Shown piece by piece: positions 1-10,584 of a stretch of 64,000 nucleotides of DNA. Below the pieces are notes generated by a model. The model made no database searches. It was given only the letters and a program-made list of their open reading frames with translations, and was not told the origin of the DNA. Source of the DNA: Paramyrothecium sp. XJ0827 (taxonomy: Eukaryota; Ascomycota; Sordariomycetes; Hypocreales; Stachybotryaceae); the NCBI GenBank assembly GCA_020881915.1, contig JAJFPB010000005.1:2046001-2110000 (forward strand), read 5' to 3'. A program made the position numbers and the translations under genes. How positions within the stretch are numbered: the stretch's first letter is position 1; the number at the start of each line of letters is the position of its first letter.

Positions 1-702
1 TCCTGGGTCAAAGAATCCCGAAAGATAGCCAGTTTGCAAAGCGAAGCGGTTCTACTGACCGCGACACACGTTTTACGCTTTTGCGGCAAGCTCATTATCC
101 AACCTAGGGGAGAGGCAGCTGTCGAGGCAATCGAGACATCCCGTCGTAAGGGGATGCAGCTGGCATACTTCTCGGATGGGGCTGTTCATGTTCCTCCGGC
201 CGAGAAGAAGCAGGATAAGCTTGGAAGGAAAAGAAACACAGCCAAGTTAGCGGCCGCCGTTGCATACAAGACCGCAGAAAGCAATGAGTGGACGGTCACG
301 TCGTTTTCAGTACCTCGCGGGGGTAAGTATAATTATCTCCATGCTGAAATGGCCAGTATTGCAGGCGCTTTGGGGATCGCGATATCCCAAGTCACCCATC
401 AAAGAAGAGAGGGCTCACTTGACTCACCCAGAGTCAGCATTTTTACCGACTGCCAAGACGCTATATTCCAACTGCGCAAGCTTCAGAAGTATATAAGGGA
501 CCATACTCCAGGTCCTGGCCTTGTTCGCAAACTTATAACGAGATCCCAGTCTCTCCATTCTCTTGGCGTCACATTGGAAGTGCATTGGGTTCCAGGTCGT
601 GCAGGTATTCTTGGAAATACCCATGCAGATACGGCGGCGCGGCAAACCGCAAAAAGCCACGTCACTGTTCGCGAGGAGGAAGCCGTCCAAATCATTTTGT
701 AG
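1..702 (+). CDS. RNase H-like domain protein, 5' end outside the window
   Basis: The reading frame is open from the first base of the window to a TAG at 700-702, so 233 residues are visible and the true start lies upstream. The fold is recognised from the spaced acidic residues of RNase H type 1: Asp in FSDGA (codon at 175), Glu in HAEMAS (346), Asp in FTDCQD (448) and Asp in HADTAA (628), with a VHWVPGRAGILGN strand before the last one. Such domains degrade the RNA strand of RNA-DNA hybrids. In fungi they occur as free-standing genes and as the C-terminal domain of Tad-like non-LTR retrotransposons. No reverse transcriptase is visible, but its place would be upstream of the window, so the two cannot be separated here. 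All four acidic residues are kept and no stop interrupts the frame, so the fragment does not look decayed. Confidence 0.75.
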   Translation, partial: SWVKESRKIASLQSEAVLLTATHVLRFCGKLIIQPRGEAAVEAIETSRRKGMQLAYFSDGAVHVPPAEKKQDKLGRKRNTAKLAAAVAYKTAESNEWTVTSFSVPRGGKYNYLHAEMASIAGALGIAISQVTHQRREGSLDSPRVSIFTDCQDAIFQLRKLQKYIRDHTPGPGLVRKLITRSQSLHSLGVTLEVHWVPGRAGILGNTHADTAARQTAKSHVTVREEEAVQIIL

Positions 703-2825
703 GTACACGGTGCTGGGGCCTCGTTGGCGCACAGCTCCTGGCGAACATCGCAGTTAAGGACCCCAAGGATCATCACATCACGATGACTCGAACTCCATCG
801 CAGACTATCGTCATCAGAACATCGACGAAGACGAAAGAAAACCTAGTTCTCGCGACAGTCATGCAACGAGTATCCATGGTTCAGCCGGGATGGAAACCAC
901 AATATATTGCAAAAGGAAGATGGAGTGGCGATTTGCCATGACAGGCCTGGCCTGCTTCCCATGGAAGCTGAGGGAGGGAGGCAGGCCTAACGGCCGGTGA
1001 GTGACCATTTATCTGGCTGCTAGCTCTCATGTCTTTTCATATGATGGCATGGGCCTCCAGATTCTGCTATTTTCTTTCACACACGTTCTTGGTATTGGAT
1101 TTATTGGCTTGAATGACGGTGTTTTTGACCAATACATCCTCGTCGTAGTATTCATTGCTCGCCTCGGCGAAGGCAACGGTGTCTGGATCACGGCTTTGTA
1201 AATACTCCCTAATGTCCAGAAGACGGAATGCTGGGTAAAGTTCTGTGTTAGCCCAAATGCATCGTATGATACCTCGCGCTAATAATGCCAATCGTCACAG
1301 CATCGAACGAAACCTCAGGCAACAGCTGCCATTGTGTCGCCGTGCACTAGCTTAATTAGTACGAGCTGTGTATCTGGCGTTTACATCTTACTGAGACCGC
1401 TCGATGACCGAATGATCTGCTCAAGCTTTAGGCCGATGGCTGCAACACCAAGGATCTGCTTCCGTCAACCGTACCGTCGCTCTCATTCGGCCCCGTCCTA
1501 GGTCACGTTCCGCTTCCGTCAATCATCCAGCGCTGAACCTTAACCGGATAAAACGAATGAAACTAAAACAATACCTTTTCGCCTTGCCCATGTTGCCATG
1601 CTAGGCCTCGATCGAGATGCAAAAGGTCACCCGTAGCCACCCCCCCATCGAGCAAAGGTCGCTGTCAACGTCAGCCAAATAATAGAGTGTCGAAAAAGGC
1701 TCGGAACCCAAGCCCCCCTCCCTTGCCATGCTTCCCGACCCCGACCTTAATAGGACTTGAGCTGGACTATATTACATTAGTAGGAGAACCACGGCACTTG
1801 CGCTTCGCCCTTCCCATGGCAGGATGCATTCAGAATGAGATGCCACCTTGAACAAGTCCGGGCACCCCTCCATTACCCATTGTCTCCCGCCTACGCAACG
1901 GATGCCTCAATTGTGGCCTGCACTTGAATCCACTCAGCAGGTCTCATCTCGACTTCTGCCACTGTGCCGAAATCAGGTCCACCAGTTTCCCTACGGTTCA
2001 CGCATTTCGCCTCTTCCTTGACCTGTAGTGTTGATTCCTGATGGGCCGGGACACGTTCGGCAACGCCACAAGTCGAACCCCTCCCCAGCTCATCCAACGC
2101 CGGCGTCAACACCTAATGCCGCCTCGCTCGGCCTAGCAAACCTAATTGCAACCTGCTCCCAACGGTCCTGTTCCGGTGTGGCAGCCAAGCCATCGTCCGA
2201 CCCCATTGTCCGCCCGTCTCCACGTGCCCCATCGTCACCCCTCTGGTTGTCGTCATCAAACCGACATTAACTGGTACGCGGCATCCGAGGCGTTTCTTGT
2301 ACCTCCCGCTTCTAGCTGTCGCTCATTCATCCATCCCACCATCCCAGTGAACCCTATCATCAGAGGTGAGGATTGTCAAGGTTGAGAAGATGTTCCCTTT
2401 GGCGGCTTGCCCCTGCTACCTCGTCCCGGCCTTTCTAGTGGCTGGACTTGCCTAACCTTCCTTCCTCCGTCCCGTCCACCATCGATTCGTCGTACCTTTG
2501 CCCAGGCCCAAGCCCCAGCCACGCCACCTCATCCCGAGACGAGAAGAACACAGTAGGGAAGCTATGAGGTAGACTCGTCCCCTGTGCTAACGAGCAACTG
2601 CCTGTAGGTTTCCCTCGATCTTACCAGTGAACCTCTCGAAACTTCCCAAGTCAAACAGCTTCATTTCTCACACCCGCAAATATATGCGAAATCTTCATGC
2701 ATTGAACATCCGCTTCCGAGCGAGCGGACAAGAATTATCCTCTTGATTCATTGCTATCCCTATCACCGTTTCAAAGACTTTGATTGTATTATTGAAGTGG
2801 CTCCAAGACACTGCTCCTTGTTATC
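703..2825. other. Intergenic region, 2.1 kb
   Basis: No supported gene. Only short frames without family features are present. The last few hundred bases are pyrimidine-rich and lead into the CBM48 gene, as expected for a fungal promoter and leader. Confidence 0.6.
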
Positions 2826-4387
2826 ATGGCAGCACCCAAGGTCCCCTTCACAGTTCGGTACTCCAAGTTTGGAACCCGTCCCCCTGTGTTTGTCGCGGGA
2901 ACTTTTACCGATCTAGAATGGACTCCTCAGGAGATGCAGCACATTTCTAGCTCGGATGGAGAGCTGCTTTTCACCGCTCAAGTATTCGTCGTGCCTGGCA
3001 CAGAACATCAGTACAAGTTTCGAATAGGTTCTGGGGACTGGTGGGTTTTAGACGACAATTCGCCTACTGGTGAGATTTGTACGGCCAGATTAAGAGAAAG
3101 ACTACACTGACACCTTGATTCACCAGTAACCGATGAGGCAGGCAATCAGAACAATCTTCTCAGCGTGCCCCATTCCAGCGACTCCGGAGCAAACGGAGCT
3201 CGTCAGGGGCTGCCACCACCCTCACATAACGCCAAAGACATACCCAAACCTACTCGCCTGGCGACTGCACGACCAAAATCCTTGGCTGCGAATTTAGCCA
3301 GTGACCTTGAGGTTCAGGCTGACGATGAGCGGTCGACTACGCCTATTGCCCAGGTAGCCAGTACAGCAGCCGAGGTCGCCGACACTGCAGCTCTACTAGA
3401 TCGCGTAAGTCCTGTTATTGTTACAATTGTTTCGGCACGTGCTGATCAAGCACTAGGACGAGGACAGAACCCCGGTGAGGGCCAAGGTAGAGACGAACGA
3501 TGATCTTGACGACTATGAAGCCAGTGGAAACCTCAAGACACCGCTATTTGCCCACGAATGTTTCGGCGCATACGATTTCGTAGACGATGGTTTCCAGCAC
3601 GATCCTGTGGGGGCATCGGAGCAACGCCGCTTCTCAAAGTCACTTAAAGACTCCTTCTTGTCTAGTGACCCCGATCTTGCGGACCCTACCCTGGAAAAGT
3701 TCCCGTCGGACAGATCGTCCATTTTCGATGCTCTTCGCAAAATACAGACGACAATGGATGACGACGCAATTCAAGCTGACGGTCCCTTTGCTACCTCTTA
3801 TGCCAGCTCCAGCATGACGAGCCTCGATTCAGTGGATGACTATCTGCTTTCGCCAGAGTCATTAAGCCCAACGTCCACCAGACGGCGGGATAGTCGCCTA
3901 TCCCATAGCTCCGTTGGGAGAAACAAGTCGGTTGTGTCGCTGGGTTCCATCGCAGAGGAGGACCAGCAGAAGGGCGCCGCTGGCGCGAAACCGAAATCTG
4001 TCAAATGGAGCACCGATGCGAAGGAAGGTACGCCGAACAAGGGTGAGACATCATCGCACGCACCAGATGACGATTCGTGGTTCACGATTCGCTCCTTGAA
4101 GGGAGCCCGAGATATTCCCAATTCCGGGGAGAGTAAAAGCCAGATGCAGCCTCGAAGCTCTTCGAAAAAGCACAAAAAGCCAAAGAAAAAGAGCTTGGCG
4201 AACGGTGACTCGGGCCCAGATTCACAGCCGAGATTTATTACCAACATCTTCGAGGACAGCCGAAGCAAGTAAGAACATTTCCGCGCGTACGACACAAGAT
4301 CTGGCCCTGATATATAGTACTAGTCTTTTCGCTGTAGGTGGTTTATTTGCTCTTGCTGTGGGAATCGTCTGGTTGCAGCTTAAATAG
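2826..4387 (+). CDS. CBM48 (AMPK glycogen-binding) domain protein with a spliced-on C-terminal membrane anchor
   Basis: Model: exons 2826-3069, 3127-3404, 3457-4268 and 4324-4387, about 465 aa. An acceptor at 4317 instead of 4323 adds two residues. Residues about 4-95 form a CBM48/AMPK-type glycogen-binding domain (FVAGTF, QYKFRIG, WWVLDDNSP), completed across intron 1. The middle, about 340 residues, is Ser/Asp/Lys-rich and probably disordered, ending in a Lys-rich patch (KKHKKPKKKS). Without the last splice the protein stops at 4272. With the intron at 4269-4323 (donor GTAAGA, branch CTGAT) it gains a hydrophobic run (LFAVGGLFALAVGIVW) followed by only LQLK, which is a tail-anchor layout. 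The nearest known architecture is the yeast Crp1/Mdg1 group. A role in bringing glycogen or glucan to a membrane is inference. The domain call is firm; the last exon is likely but unproven. Confidence 0.8.
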
Positions 4388-4994
4388 GAGGGAGGGTGGA
4401 ATATATGCGCGTATAGGGCTGCAGTCGCTGTTGGATGAACCGGGACGCCGGACAATCAACAGATGCAGGAAAACCGCGGGGAATGCGCCTTTTGGTTTTT
4501 TTTTGAAAAGGTCAAAGGGGGACTGGAGCGATGCGGTGGCCCAGGTCCACCACGAACATGACGGGGGATAACGAGCCTTGGCTAAGTCTGTGTAGGATAG
4601 CGTCGATGAGGCAACTTTTTGATTTTGAAAGAAGAATGAGGAGAAACGCCAATCATGAAATCGACTGATTTGTGCTTGCAATGCACCAACGCGTCTTTTC
4701 TCCTTGTATGGTGCATATCGGGCACCTCCGAATGAGGTGTAAGTGAGATTGCTGCCAGTACCTGCATAGCAGCACGCAGCGCCAATGTAGGGTGCCTAAT
4801 AAGGTACAGGTAATCACAACAGGCGATCGGCCCCACCACAGGCCCCACAGAATTTCACATGCATGGAAGGCAAGCAAAGCAAGCTTGGAAAAAAGTTCTT
4901 GTCATCTTATCTGCCAGCTTTTTTTTGGGCGATAGCAGCTGTTTGTGCTTGTCCATAACCACCTTCGTACCATCATCGCTTGTTGCGGATTGCA
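4388..4994. other. Intergenic region between the CBM48 gene and MRH4
   Basis: No gene seen. It holds the 3' end of the CBM48 gene and the promoter and leader of MRH4, including T-rich tracts near 4495 and 4920. Confidence 0.5.
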
Positions 4995-6848
4995 ATGCCG
5001 TCTTTGACATTTCTTTCAGCATGTGCCGGGTGCAGTATCTCGAGCGCACGCTCTAGGCTCTCTCAAAGCCTGACGTCGCGCCCGCTGCAGCAATGTCTAG
5101 TCCAGCGCTTGTCTACGCGCCGCGACAAGGCTCGCCCGTCGCGCATGGTTCTCTCTGACAAAGTTTACCGATCGCCGGCCCGTAACGATCGTCGCCCGCG
5201 CCGAGCAGACGTCGATGGCCCTTTCGCGGGCATGAACCGGACCGTGGCCAACATCGATCCCACGCGCAAACCGGGGGGCGGCCGGCCTCGTACCGCGGGA
5301 GGCGCAAGAGACTCGAAGCCGACTCGTCGAGACGACAAGCGAACATCCCCCGACGACCGAAAGGCCCTCAAGATGCAGCGCGCTCTTGCCACGGTGCCTT
5401 ATGGTAGGCGTACGACTCTGAAAGAACGCATGAGCGAGTTCGACTCCTTCGACGACTTCGATCTGCTTCCAGCCCTGAAGTCCGCCGTCACGGATGACGT
5501 CCTCAAGGGTATGGTGGATATTCGACCAACCCCCGTACAGAGACTCGCGATCCCAGCCATGCTGCACCAGAAGAAGCCGGAAGAGCTCGGCATCCCTGAA
5601 ACGACCCGTGAGAAGAAGAAACCGGGCAAGGAAGCTTTCCTACTGGCCGCGGAGACAGGCTCTGGCAAAACGCTCGCTTATCTACTCCCTGCCATCAACG
5701 CCTTCAAGAAGGCCGAACTTCAGGACTCGGAGCTCAAGGCCTACACAGAAAGGCGAAACCTGGAAATAGAGCAGCAGAAGAATCTCAGCCACAAGAGGAG
5801 GGCATTTGAAGAACCCCACCCCTCAATGGGTCGCCCCAAAGTCATTGTGCTGGTGCCGACAGCAGAGTTGGTGCAGCAGGTCGGGCGGGTCGCCAAGAAG
5901 CTGTCATATTCTGCCAAATTCAAGTCCGAGATGTTATCATCTGACATGAAGGCTCAGCAGATTCAGCGCAACATGTTTGGGCCCAAGGGTGTGGATGTAA
6001 TCATCTCTACGCCTCACTTGCTCGCATCCATCACCGACTCTGACCCCAACGTTCTCTCGCGAGTCACCCATCTCATCGTCGACGAAGCAGACTCTTTGCT
6101 GGACCGCAGTTTTGGTCCAGTGACCACAAGCATTGTCGAGCGGGCCATGCCGTTAATGCAGCAATTCATCTGCTGCTCTGCCACCATCCCGCGCAAGCTT
6201 AACAACTTCCTCGCCACCAACTACCCAAAGATGATCCGAATCACCACGCCGAACCTTCATGCTATTCCCCGACGCGTTCAGCTGGGCGTCATGGATGTCT
6301 CCAAAGAGCCTTACCACAACAACAAGGATCTGGCCTGTGCCGATGCCATTTACACTATTGGCCGCGAGGGCTCCAAGCACGAGGGCCCTGTCAAAGACGA
6401 GGTGGACGTTCGCCGCATCATGGTCTTCGTCAACGAGCGCGAACGGACCGAGCAAGTGGCCGAGTATCTTCGTACCAAGGGTATCGATGCCCAGGCGCTG
6501 CATCGGGACACCCCCGAGAAGCGACATGGCGAGGTGCTCGACACCTTCACCTCGCCTGAACCGCTCCGTATCGCCAAGCCTGGGAATCCGAGCGGGCGAC
6601 GCTCGCTGCCCAATGTTAAAGTACTCGTCGTGACCGACTTGGCCTCGCGAGGCATCGACACGCTGGCTGTGCGATTCGTCATCCTCTACGATGTGCCGCA
6701 CACGACCATCGACTTCATCCATCGCCTGGGCCGAGCCGGGCGTATGGGCCGACGTGGACGTGGTGTCGTGCTTGTCGGTAATGATGACCGCAAGGACGTG
6801 GTGGCAGAAGTGAAGAGGAGCATGTTCATGGGCCAGGCGCTCATCTAA
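4995..6848 (+). CDS. MRH4: Mitochondrial DEAD-box RNA helicase Mrh4
   Basis: Single-exon gene, 617 aa. The start is the first ATG of the frame, at 4995; codons before it have no ATG. Helicase motifs appear in order: a Q-motif region (DIRPTPVQRLAIPA), motif I AAETGSGKT near 5648, motif Ia VPTAEL, motif II VDEAD (6079-6093), motif III CCSAT, motif V SRGID and motif VI HRLGRAGR. The first about 100 residues are rich in Arg and Ser with almost no acidic residues, as in a mitochondrial presequence. An insertion of about 60 residues with a charged stretch lies between motifs I and Ia. Yeast Mrh4 helps assemble the large mitochondrial ribosomal subunit at a late step, and the same role is expected here. 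Family assignment rests on the motif spacing, the presequence and the overall look of the Mrh4 branch. Confidence 0.9.
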   Translation: MPSLTFLSACAGCSISSARSRLSQSLTSRPLQQCLVQRLSTRRDKARPSRMVLSDKVYRSPARNDRRPRRADVDGPFAGMNRTVANIDPTRKPGGGRPRTAGGARDSKPTRRDDKRTSPDDRKALKMQRALATVPYGRRTTLKERMSEFDSFDDFDLLPALKSAVTDDVLKGMVDIRPTPVQRLAIPAMLHQKKPEELGIPETTREKKKPGKEAFLLAAETGSGKTLAYLLPAINAFKKAELQDSELKAYTERRNLEIEQQKNLSHKRRAFEEPHPSMGRPKVIVLVPTAELVQQVGRVAKKLSYSAKFKSEMLSSDMKAQQIQRNMFGPKGVDVIISTPHLLASITDSDPNVLSRVTHLIVDEADSLLDRSFGPVTTSIVERAMPLMQQFICCSATIPRKLNNFLATNYPKMIRITTPNLHAIPRRVQLGVMDVSKEPYHNNKDLACADAIYTIGREGSKHEGPVKDEVDVRRIMVFVNERERTEQVAEYLRTKGIDAQALHRDTPEKRHGEVLDTFTSPEPLRIAKPGNPSGRRSLPNVKVLVVTDLASRGIDTLAVRFVILYDVPHTTIDFIHRLGRAGRMGRRGRGVVLVGNDDRKDVVAEVKRSMFMGQALI

Positions 6849-7485
6849 TCTTGAACGTTGGAATGGCGGATTAGCTATATACCCTCGCAGAAAGCCCGTC
6901 AACTGTACGATGTATTGGAAACTGTATAACAAAAACTGTACTATATTTTCAGAATCACATGTATCATAGAGGTTGGAGCATTGGTGTTGGTTGGGCATTT
7001 GATAGAAAACAACATAAAACCTTGTGCTTGAATGGCATGAGTGATTTCAGATGCAGTGTGTTTCTCACCAACCATACATTTGTAACTATGAAAGGAAAAG
7101 CGGCAAGACTCCTGGCATGTAGCTAATCGTTAAAGCAGCTGTTTACCGGCTGTGCATGGATAGACCCGGACATTTGTGGATTCACCGGACTGTTGTCGGA
7201 GGTAGTGGGGCCGACTCGCCGTGGCCCATAATTTACACTCAGAAAAGTAAGGTACTTAATGGCTTTGGCTTGTATATGACGCCTCGAGCTATCGCGTCGC
7301 GACGCGTCTGTTGTTAGTGTTTCCCACCACACGCACCTCAAACTACCACAACCACCACCACCGTTACCACCACAACTACCTCCAGTATCGCCACTACCGA
7401 TCCGTTACTCCTTATCACCTCCACGCAGTGCAATCGCTACCTCTCGTTGCTTGTTGGAAAATTCAAGGCTATAATTCTCGTTCCA
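6849..7485. other. Intergenic region with an ACC/CAC-rich stretch
   Basis: No gene seen. It covers the 3' region of MRH4 and the leader of the next gene. About 7325-7400 is a CCA/CAC-rich imperfect microsatellite just upstream of the next start. Confidence 0.5.
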
Positions 7486-9213
7486 ATGCCACGACCGAAG
7501 CGGGCGCGTCCGGCAGCAGCCCTAGCCACACGAGAAGCCTCCCCGCCAGCCGATGCCCGAGCCTCAAGTGATGACGAGCAGCACAACGTAGCGAGCAAGA
7601 GACGCAGCAGTCGTAGGACGCGATCCTCAGGGGCCAGCTTGAGCGTTGCCGAAGACAAAGTGCTTCGCGCTGCGAATCGGACTCGGGGTGAAGCTCTTGA
7701 GCGACTTGCGAATGAGGATGCCACGACGACAGCAGCTAGCGGAATCGCTGCAGCAGACGACGATTCGGGCAGCTCTGTCGAACTAGGGAGACGCGATGTG
7801 GTCACTCCCGCGCGTCGTCGGGATACTACGGGCTTGGACTTGGCAGACGACGATTCTTTCGGGGACCTGGACGAAAGCTTTGGCGACGGCGCCGTTCCCA
7901 GAGCGCCCATGTCAGCCGATTCGACAATGTCTATGAGCAACTTCAAGCCAAGGTCCCGACAATCTAGCTTCATCGGGCGCAACGACCCGCCCATCAGGCC
8001 AAGCAGCCGGCGGGGCAGCACTCCGGGCGTAGGATCCTCATTCAATATCGGCGTGTTCAGGCGACGCGCAAGAGAACCGAGCATCCTGGGAACGTCGCGC
8101 AAGCCACGACCGGAGCCTGCATCGGCGGTCCAGAGTTCCGATAGCGAAAGTGGCGAGGACGACTTCGCGCCTGATGCGGAATCAACACCTCTTAACATGC
8201 GGAAGAGGAACGACCAGTCGACAACAGAAGTCAGGGATGCGTCGCTACCCGAAGCAGCAGCAGGGCCCAGCTCACGGAAGCGAAAGAGTGGAGAGTTGGG
8301 CGCTGCGGGCAGTGAGCGTCCGGAGAAGACGTCGCGCGTAGAGCAGGAGGTTATAGAAAGTGACGCTGATTCTGACTCTGATCTGTCGTCTCTATCCAAG
8401 TCACCCCAGTTGCCACCGGCCGGTGCTTTGTTGCCGAGGCCCGTTACTCCGATAGATCTTGAGGCAATGGCTGCACCACCCGCCAGCAGTGACTCAGAAG
8501 AGGCTGCTGATGTTTGGCCAGACATCCACACCCTTGCTAAAAGACGCCGCCGGCCCTCTGTGACCACGCCAGTCCGAGGCGATGTTCATTCTGACGTCTC
8601 ATCTCCGCCATCACTCACACATTCACCCAACTATGCAGAGACGAGAGCCGCCAAGTCGCGAGGTCGTGCTCTCACACGACGACAGCCGTCACCCAAAGTC
8701 ACCACAGCTGATTTGACAGACTTGCTGCCCAAACGCCGGCACAGGAGGGATCGTGGCTCTCCGGACCCTGAGAGCGACGATGAGCTTGATACTTCGGCAC
8801 TGGCTCAGGATGAAGATGAACTCTCCTACGTCGACACACGCGCCGCTCGAAGGAGAAGAGGCAGTCGCACGCGTGCGGCCTCGTCCCGCCCAGGGTCACG
8901 AGGTGGTCGCCTAACGAACTCGGCCTTGAAACCAAAGCAGACGCCTGCATCAACACGGCCAAAATCCCGTGCCCGAACGTACTCCCGGCGCTCGTCAGAT
9001 AAGGAGAACGAGAGTGATGAGGACGGAGAGGGGACGACCGCGTTCCAGCCGATGCCGGATGACTCGTTTGATCGCAGCGCACACGACGAGAAGCATCAAG
9101 CTGAAGTGGCAAACCAGATGCAAGAGGTGGTTAAGAAATTCAACGAGGTCGATCAGTGGGAGCTGGAGTTTGAAGAGGTGGTGGAGAGTTCGTCGCCTCA
9201 AGATGGGCGATGA
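7486..9213 (+). CDS. Unrecognised low-complexity, probably nuclear protein
   Basis: Intronless frame of 575 aa from the first ATG (7486); the frame stays open upstream but without an ATG. I do not recognise the family. The protein is highly charged and Ser/Arg-rich, with many basic clusters that could be nuclear localisation signals (RPKRAR, KRRSSRR, RKRKS, AKRRRR) and acidic Ser-Asp runs (SDADSDSDLSS, SDSESGEDD), so most of it should be disordered. Three stretches look less random: an Arg-rich SLiM-like segment FRRRAREPSILGTSRKPR (about codon 190), TTADLTDLLPKRR near 8700, and a C-terminal amphipathic segment EVVKKFNEVDQWELEFEEVV near 9130. An N-terminal repeat of Arg/Pro/Lys ends in the DNA-binding-like PRPKRARP. 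A chromatin or kinetochore role would be a guess. The antisense open frame at 7437-8567 reflects codon bias. Confidence 0.7.
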   Translation: MPRPKRARPAAALATREASPPADARASSDDEQHNVASKRRSSRRTRSSGASLSVAEDKVLRAANRTRGEALERLANEDATTTAASGIAAADDDSGSSVELGRRDVVTPARRRDTTGLDLADDDSFGDLDESFGDGAVPRAPMSADSTMSMSNFKPRSRQSSFIGRNDPPIRPSSRRGSTPGVGSSFNIGVFRRRAREPSILGTSRKPRPEPASAVQSSDSESGEDDFAPDAESTPLNMRKRNDQSTTEVRDASLPEAAAGPSSRKRKSGELGAAGSERPEKTSRVEQEVIESDADSDSDLSSLSKSPQLPPAGALLPRPVTPIDLEAMAAPPASSDSEEAADVWPDIHTLAKRRRRPSVTTPVRGDVHSDVSSPPSLTHSPNYAETRAAKSRGRALTRRQPSPKVTTADLTDLLPKRRHRRDRGSPDPESDDELDTSALAQDEDELSYVDTRAARRRRGSRTRAASSRPGSRGGRLTNSALKPKQTPASTRPKSRARTYSRRSSDKENESDEDGEGTTAFQPMPDDSFDRSAHDEKHQAEVANQMQEVVKKFNEVDQWELEFEEVVESSSPQDGR

Positions 9214-9789
9214 ACAACCAGTATGCTTGAAAAAGACAGGAGAAACGTTCCGTCAGGATTGGTCGGTTCGTCGGTTTGCTTGTACATAATACGTTAATCA
9301 CGATGGGCGCAAGTCATGGTCATGGTTGACGGGCGTTGGCGAGCACTATGAAGTAGCACGGAACGCTATTCGACGCACAAATAAGGACACTCGAGGTTGC
9401 TGGAAGACGTGTAAGAAGATACATGAGAAGCTCCAATAAGTGCTCATGATGATGATACTTCTACGGGACAGACCCAGATGAATACAGTATAGCACTGTTA
9501 TGCGACCCCACGAAAACGCCAACGCCGAGATTGCTGCGGCTCCTGCGCCGCAGCAACAAGTTACCCCGTGTCTATGACGCAAAGCTGACGATTTCTGTCC
9601 TCTGTTCTACTATACTTAGCAGCGGATCCAATACGTTTGGATCCCTCAAGCTAATAGTAATATCGTCGGGAAGCCGTCCCGACATGAATAGAGCCTATGG
9701 TCAATGGAGTCAGCACGTGTCAAACTTTACTATCGCGGATTGTTCTGGGGAATCAGGCAATAATGCCGAACAAAAGGGTAGCGGCAAGC
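9214..9789. other. Convergent intergenic region
   Basis: Lies between the 3' ends of the disordered-protein gene (+) and TIP41 (-). No gene or repeat seen. Confidence 0.5.
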
Positions 9790-10584
9790 CTAGGTCATGT
9801 CTGGGGTGAACCAGCCGTCAAGTAATAACGTGAAAGAACCTACCCTCTTGACCTTGTCGAAGCTGGCCTCCTTTGCGGTGTACTCGCGGATGACCTCGTC
9901 CGTCTCGAAGTCGACGTAGACCCTGGTGTCGCGGATCCTCACGATGACGTTGTCGAGGCGCATGAACAGCCGACAGAGGAGCAGCATGCGGTGCTCGTGG
10001 ACGCGCAGCTTGGCGCTGTAGATGGAGATGCCGTTGTCGTCGAGCTCGCTCTCGTACAGGACGACCTCGTCGAAGAAGAGGATGGGGTCGCGGCGCTTCA
10101 GGAGCTCGATGGGTATCGTCTTGTGCGGAGGGGCGGGCTGGAAGGCGCGCGGCGAGGGGTCTGCAGCTGCTGCGGTCGGCTCGCGCACGGTGCCGGCGTA
10201 GGTGGTCGAGTAGCTCCAGTCGTAGGGCTTGACGACCTCCTTGATCTTCTGCGTCGTGTTCTCGCGGGTGCTCTCCCAGTCGCGGGCGTAGGCGACCTTG
10301 AGCATGTTGCGGTCCGTCTTGTCGACGGCGTCGAGGGCGGCGGCGGCGTCGAAGGCGAGCGACCAGCCGGTGGGGACGTGGGTGACGGAGACGAGGTTGT
10401 CGCCGAAGATCATCTCGGGGACGGGGATGCCGATGCGCTCCGTCAGCTCGTCGATGGGGCCCGCCTTGGAGATGGGCAGCTTGCGCGTCGCGATGCGGAA
10501 GCGGCCCTGGGTGTGGGAGGTGGTGGCCGCGGCGACGGCGTCCGGCGTGGGGAACGGCTCGTTGGGGGAGGTTATGTGGTTCAT
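9790..10584 (-). CDS. TIP41: TIP41-family regulator of PP2A-type phosphatases
   Basis: 264 aa, read from the ATG at 10584. The open frame reaches 10746, but its extra codons start only with GTG. The sequence is TIP41 throughout: ISKAGPIDELTERIGIPVPE, MIFGDNLV, YDWSYSTTYAGT, RDPILFFDEV, LYESELDDNG and LLCRLFMRLDNVIVRIRDTR. Tip41 binds Tap42 or PP2A-like catalytic subunits and acts in TOR signalling in cytoplasm and nucleus. The last residues (GSFTLLLDGWFTPDMT) do not look like family sequence. They are preceded by a GTAGGT donor and contain a CCCCAG acceptor 43 bp later, so the real end may be spliced: either a very short intron giving ...DKVKRT, or a longer unseen one. It faces away from the 11504 gene, with 919 bp between starts. 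Confidence 0.88.
   Translation of the reverse strand: MNHITSPNEPFPTPDAVAAATTSHTQGRFRIATRKLPISKAGPIDELTERIGIPVPEMIFGDNLVSVTHVPTGWSLAFDAAAALDAVDKTDRNMLKVAYARDWESTRENTTQKIKEVVKPYDWSYSTTYAGTVREPTAAAADPSPRAFQPAPPHKTIPIELLKRRDPILFFDEVVLYESELDDNGISIYSAKLRVHEHRMLLLCRLFMRLDNVIVRIRDTRVYVDFETDEVIREYTAKEASFDKVKRVGSFTLLLDGWFTPDMT

Noticed and set aside
6153..6998. 281-codon minus-strand frame over MRH4
   Set aside because: Antisense to helicase motifs II-VI; shadow frame.
7437..8567. 376-codon minus-strand frame opposite the disordered-protein gene
   Set aside because: Ser/Arg-rich mirror of the low-complexity + strand codons; no independent start context or domain.
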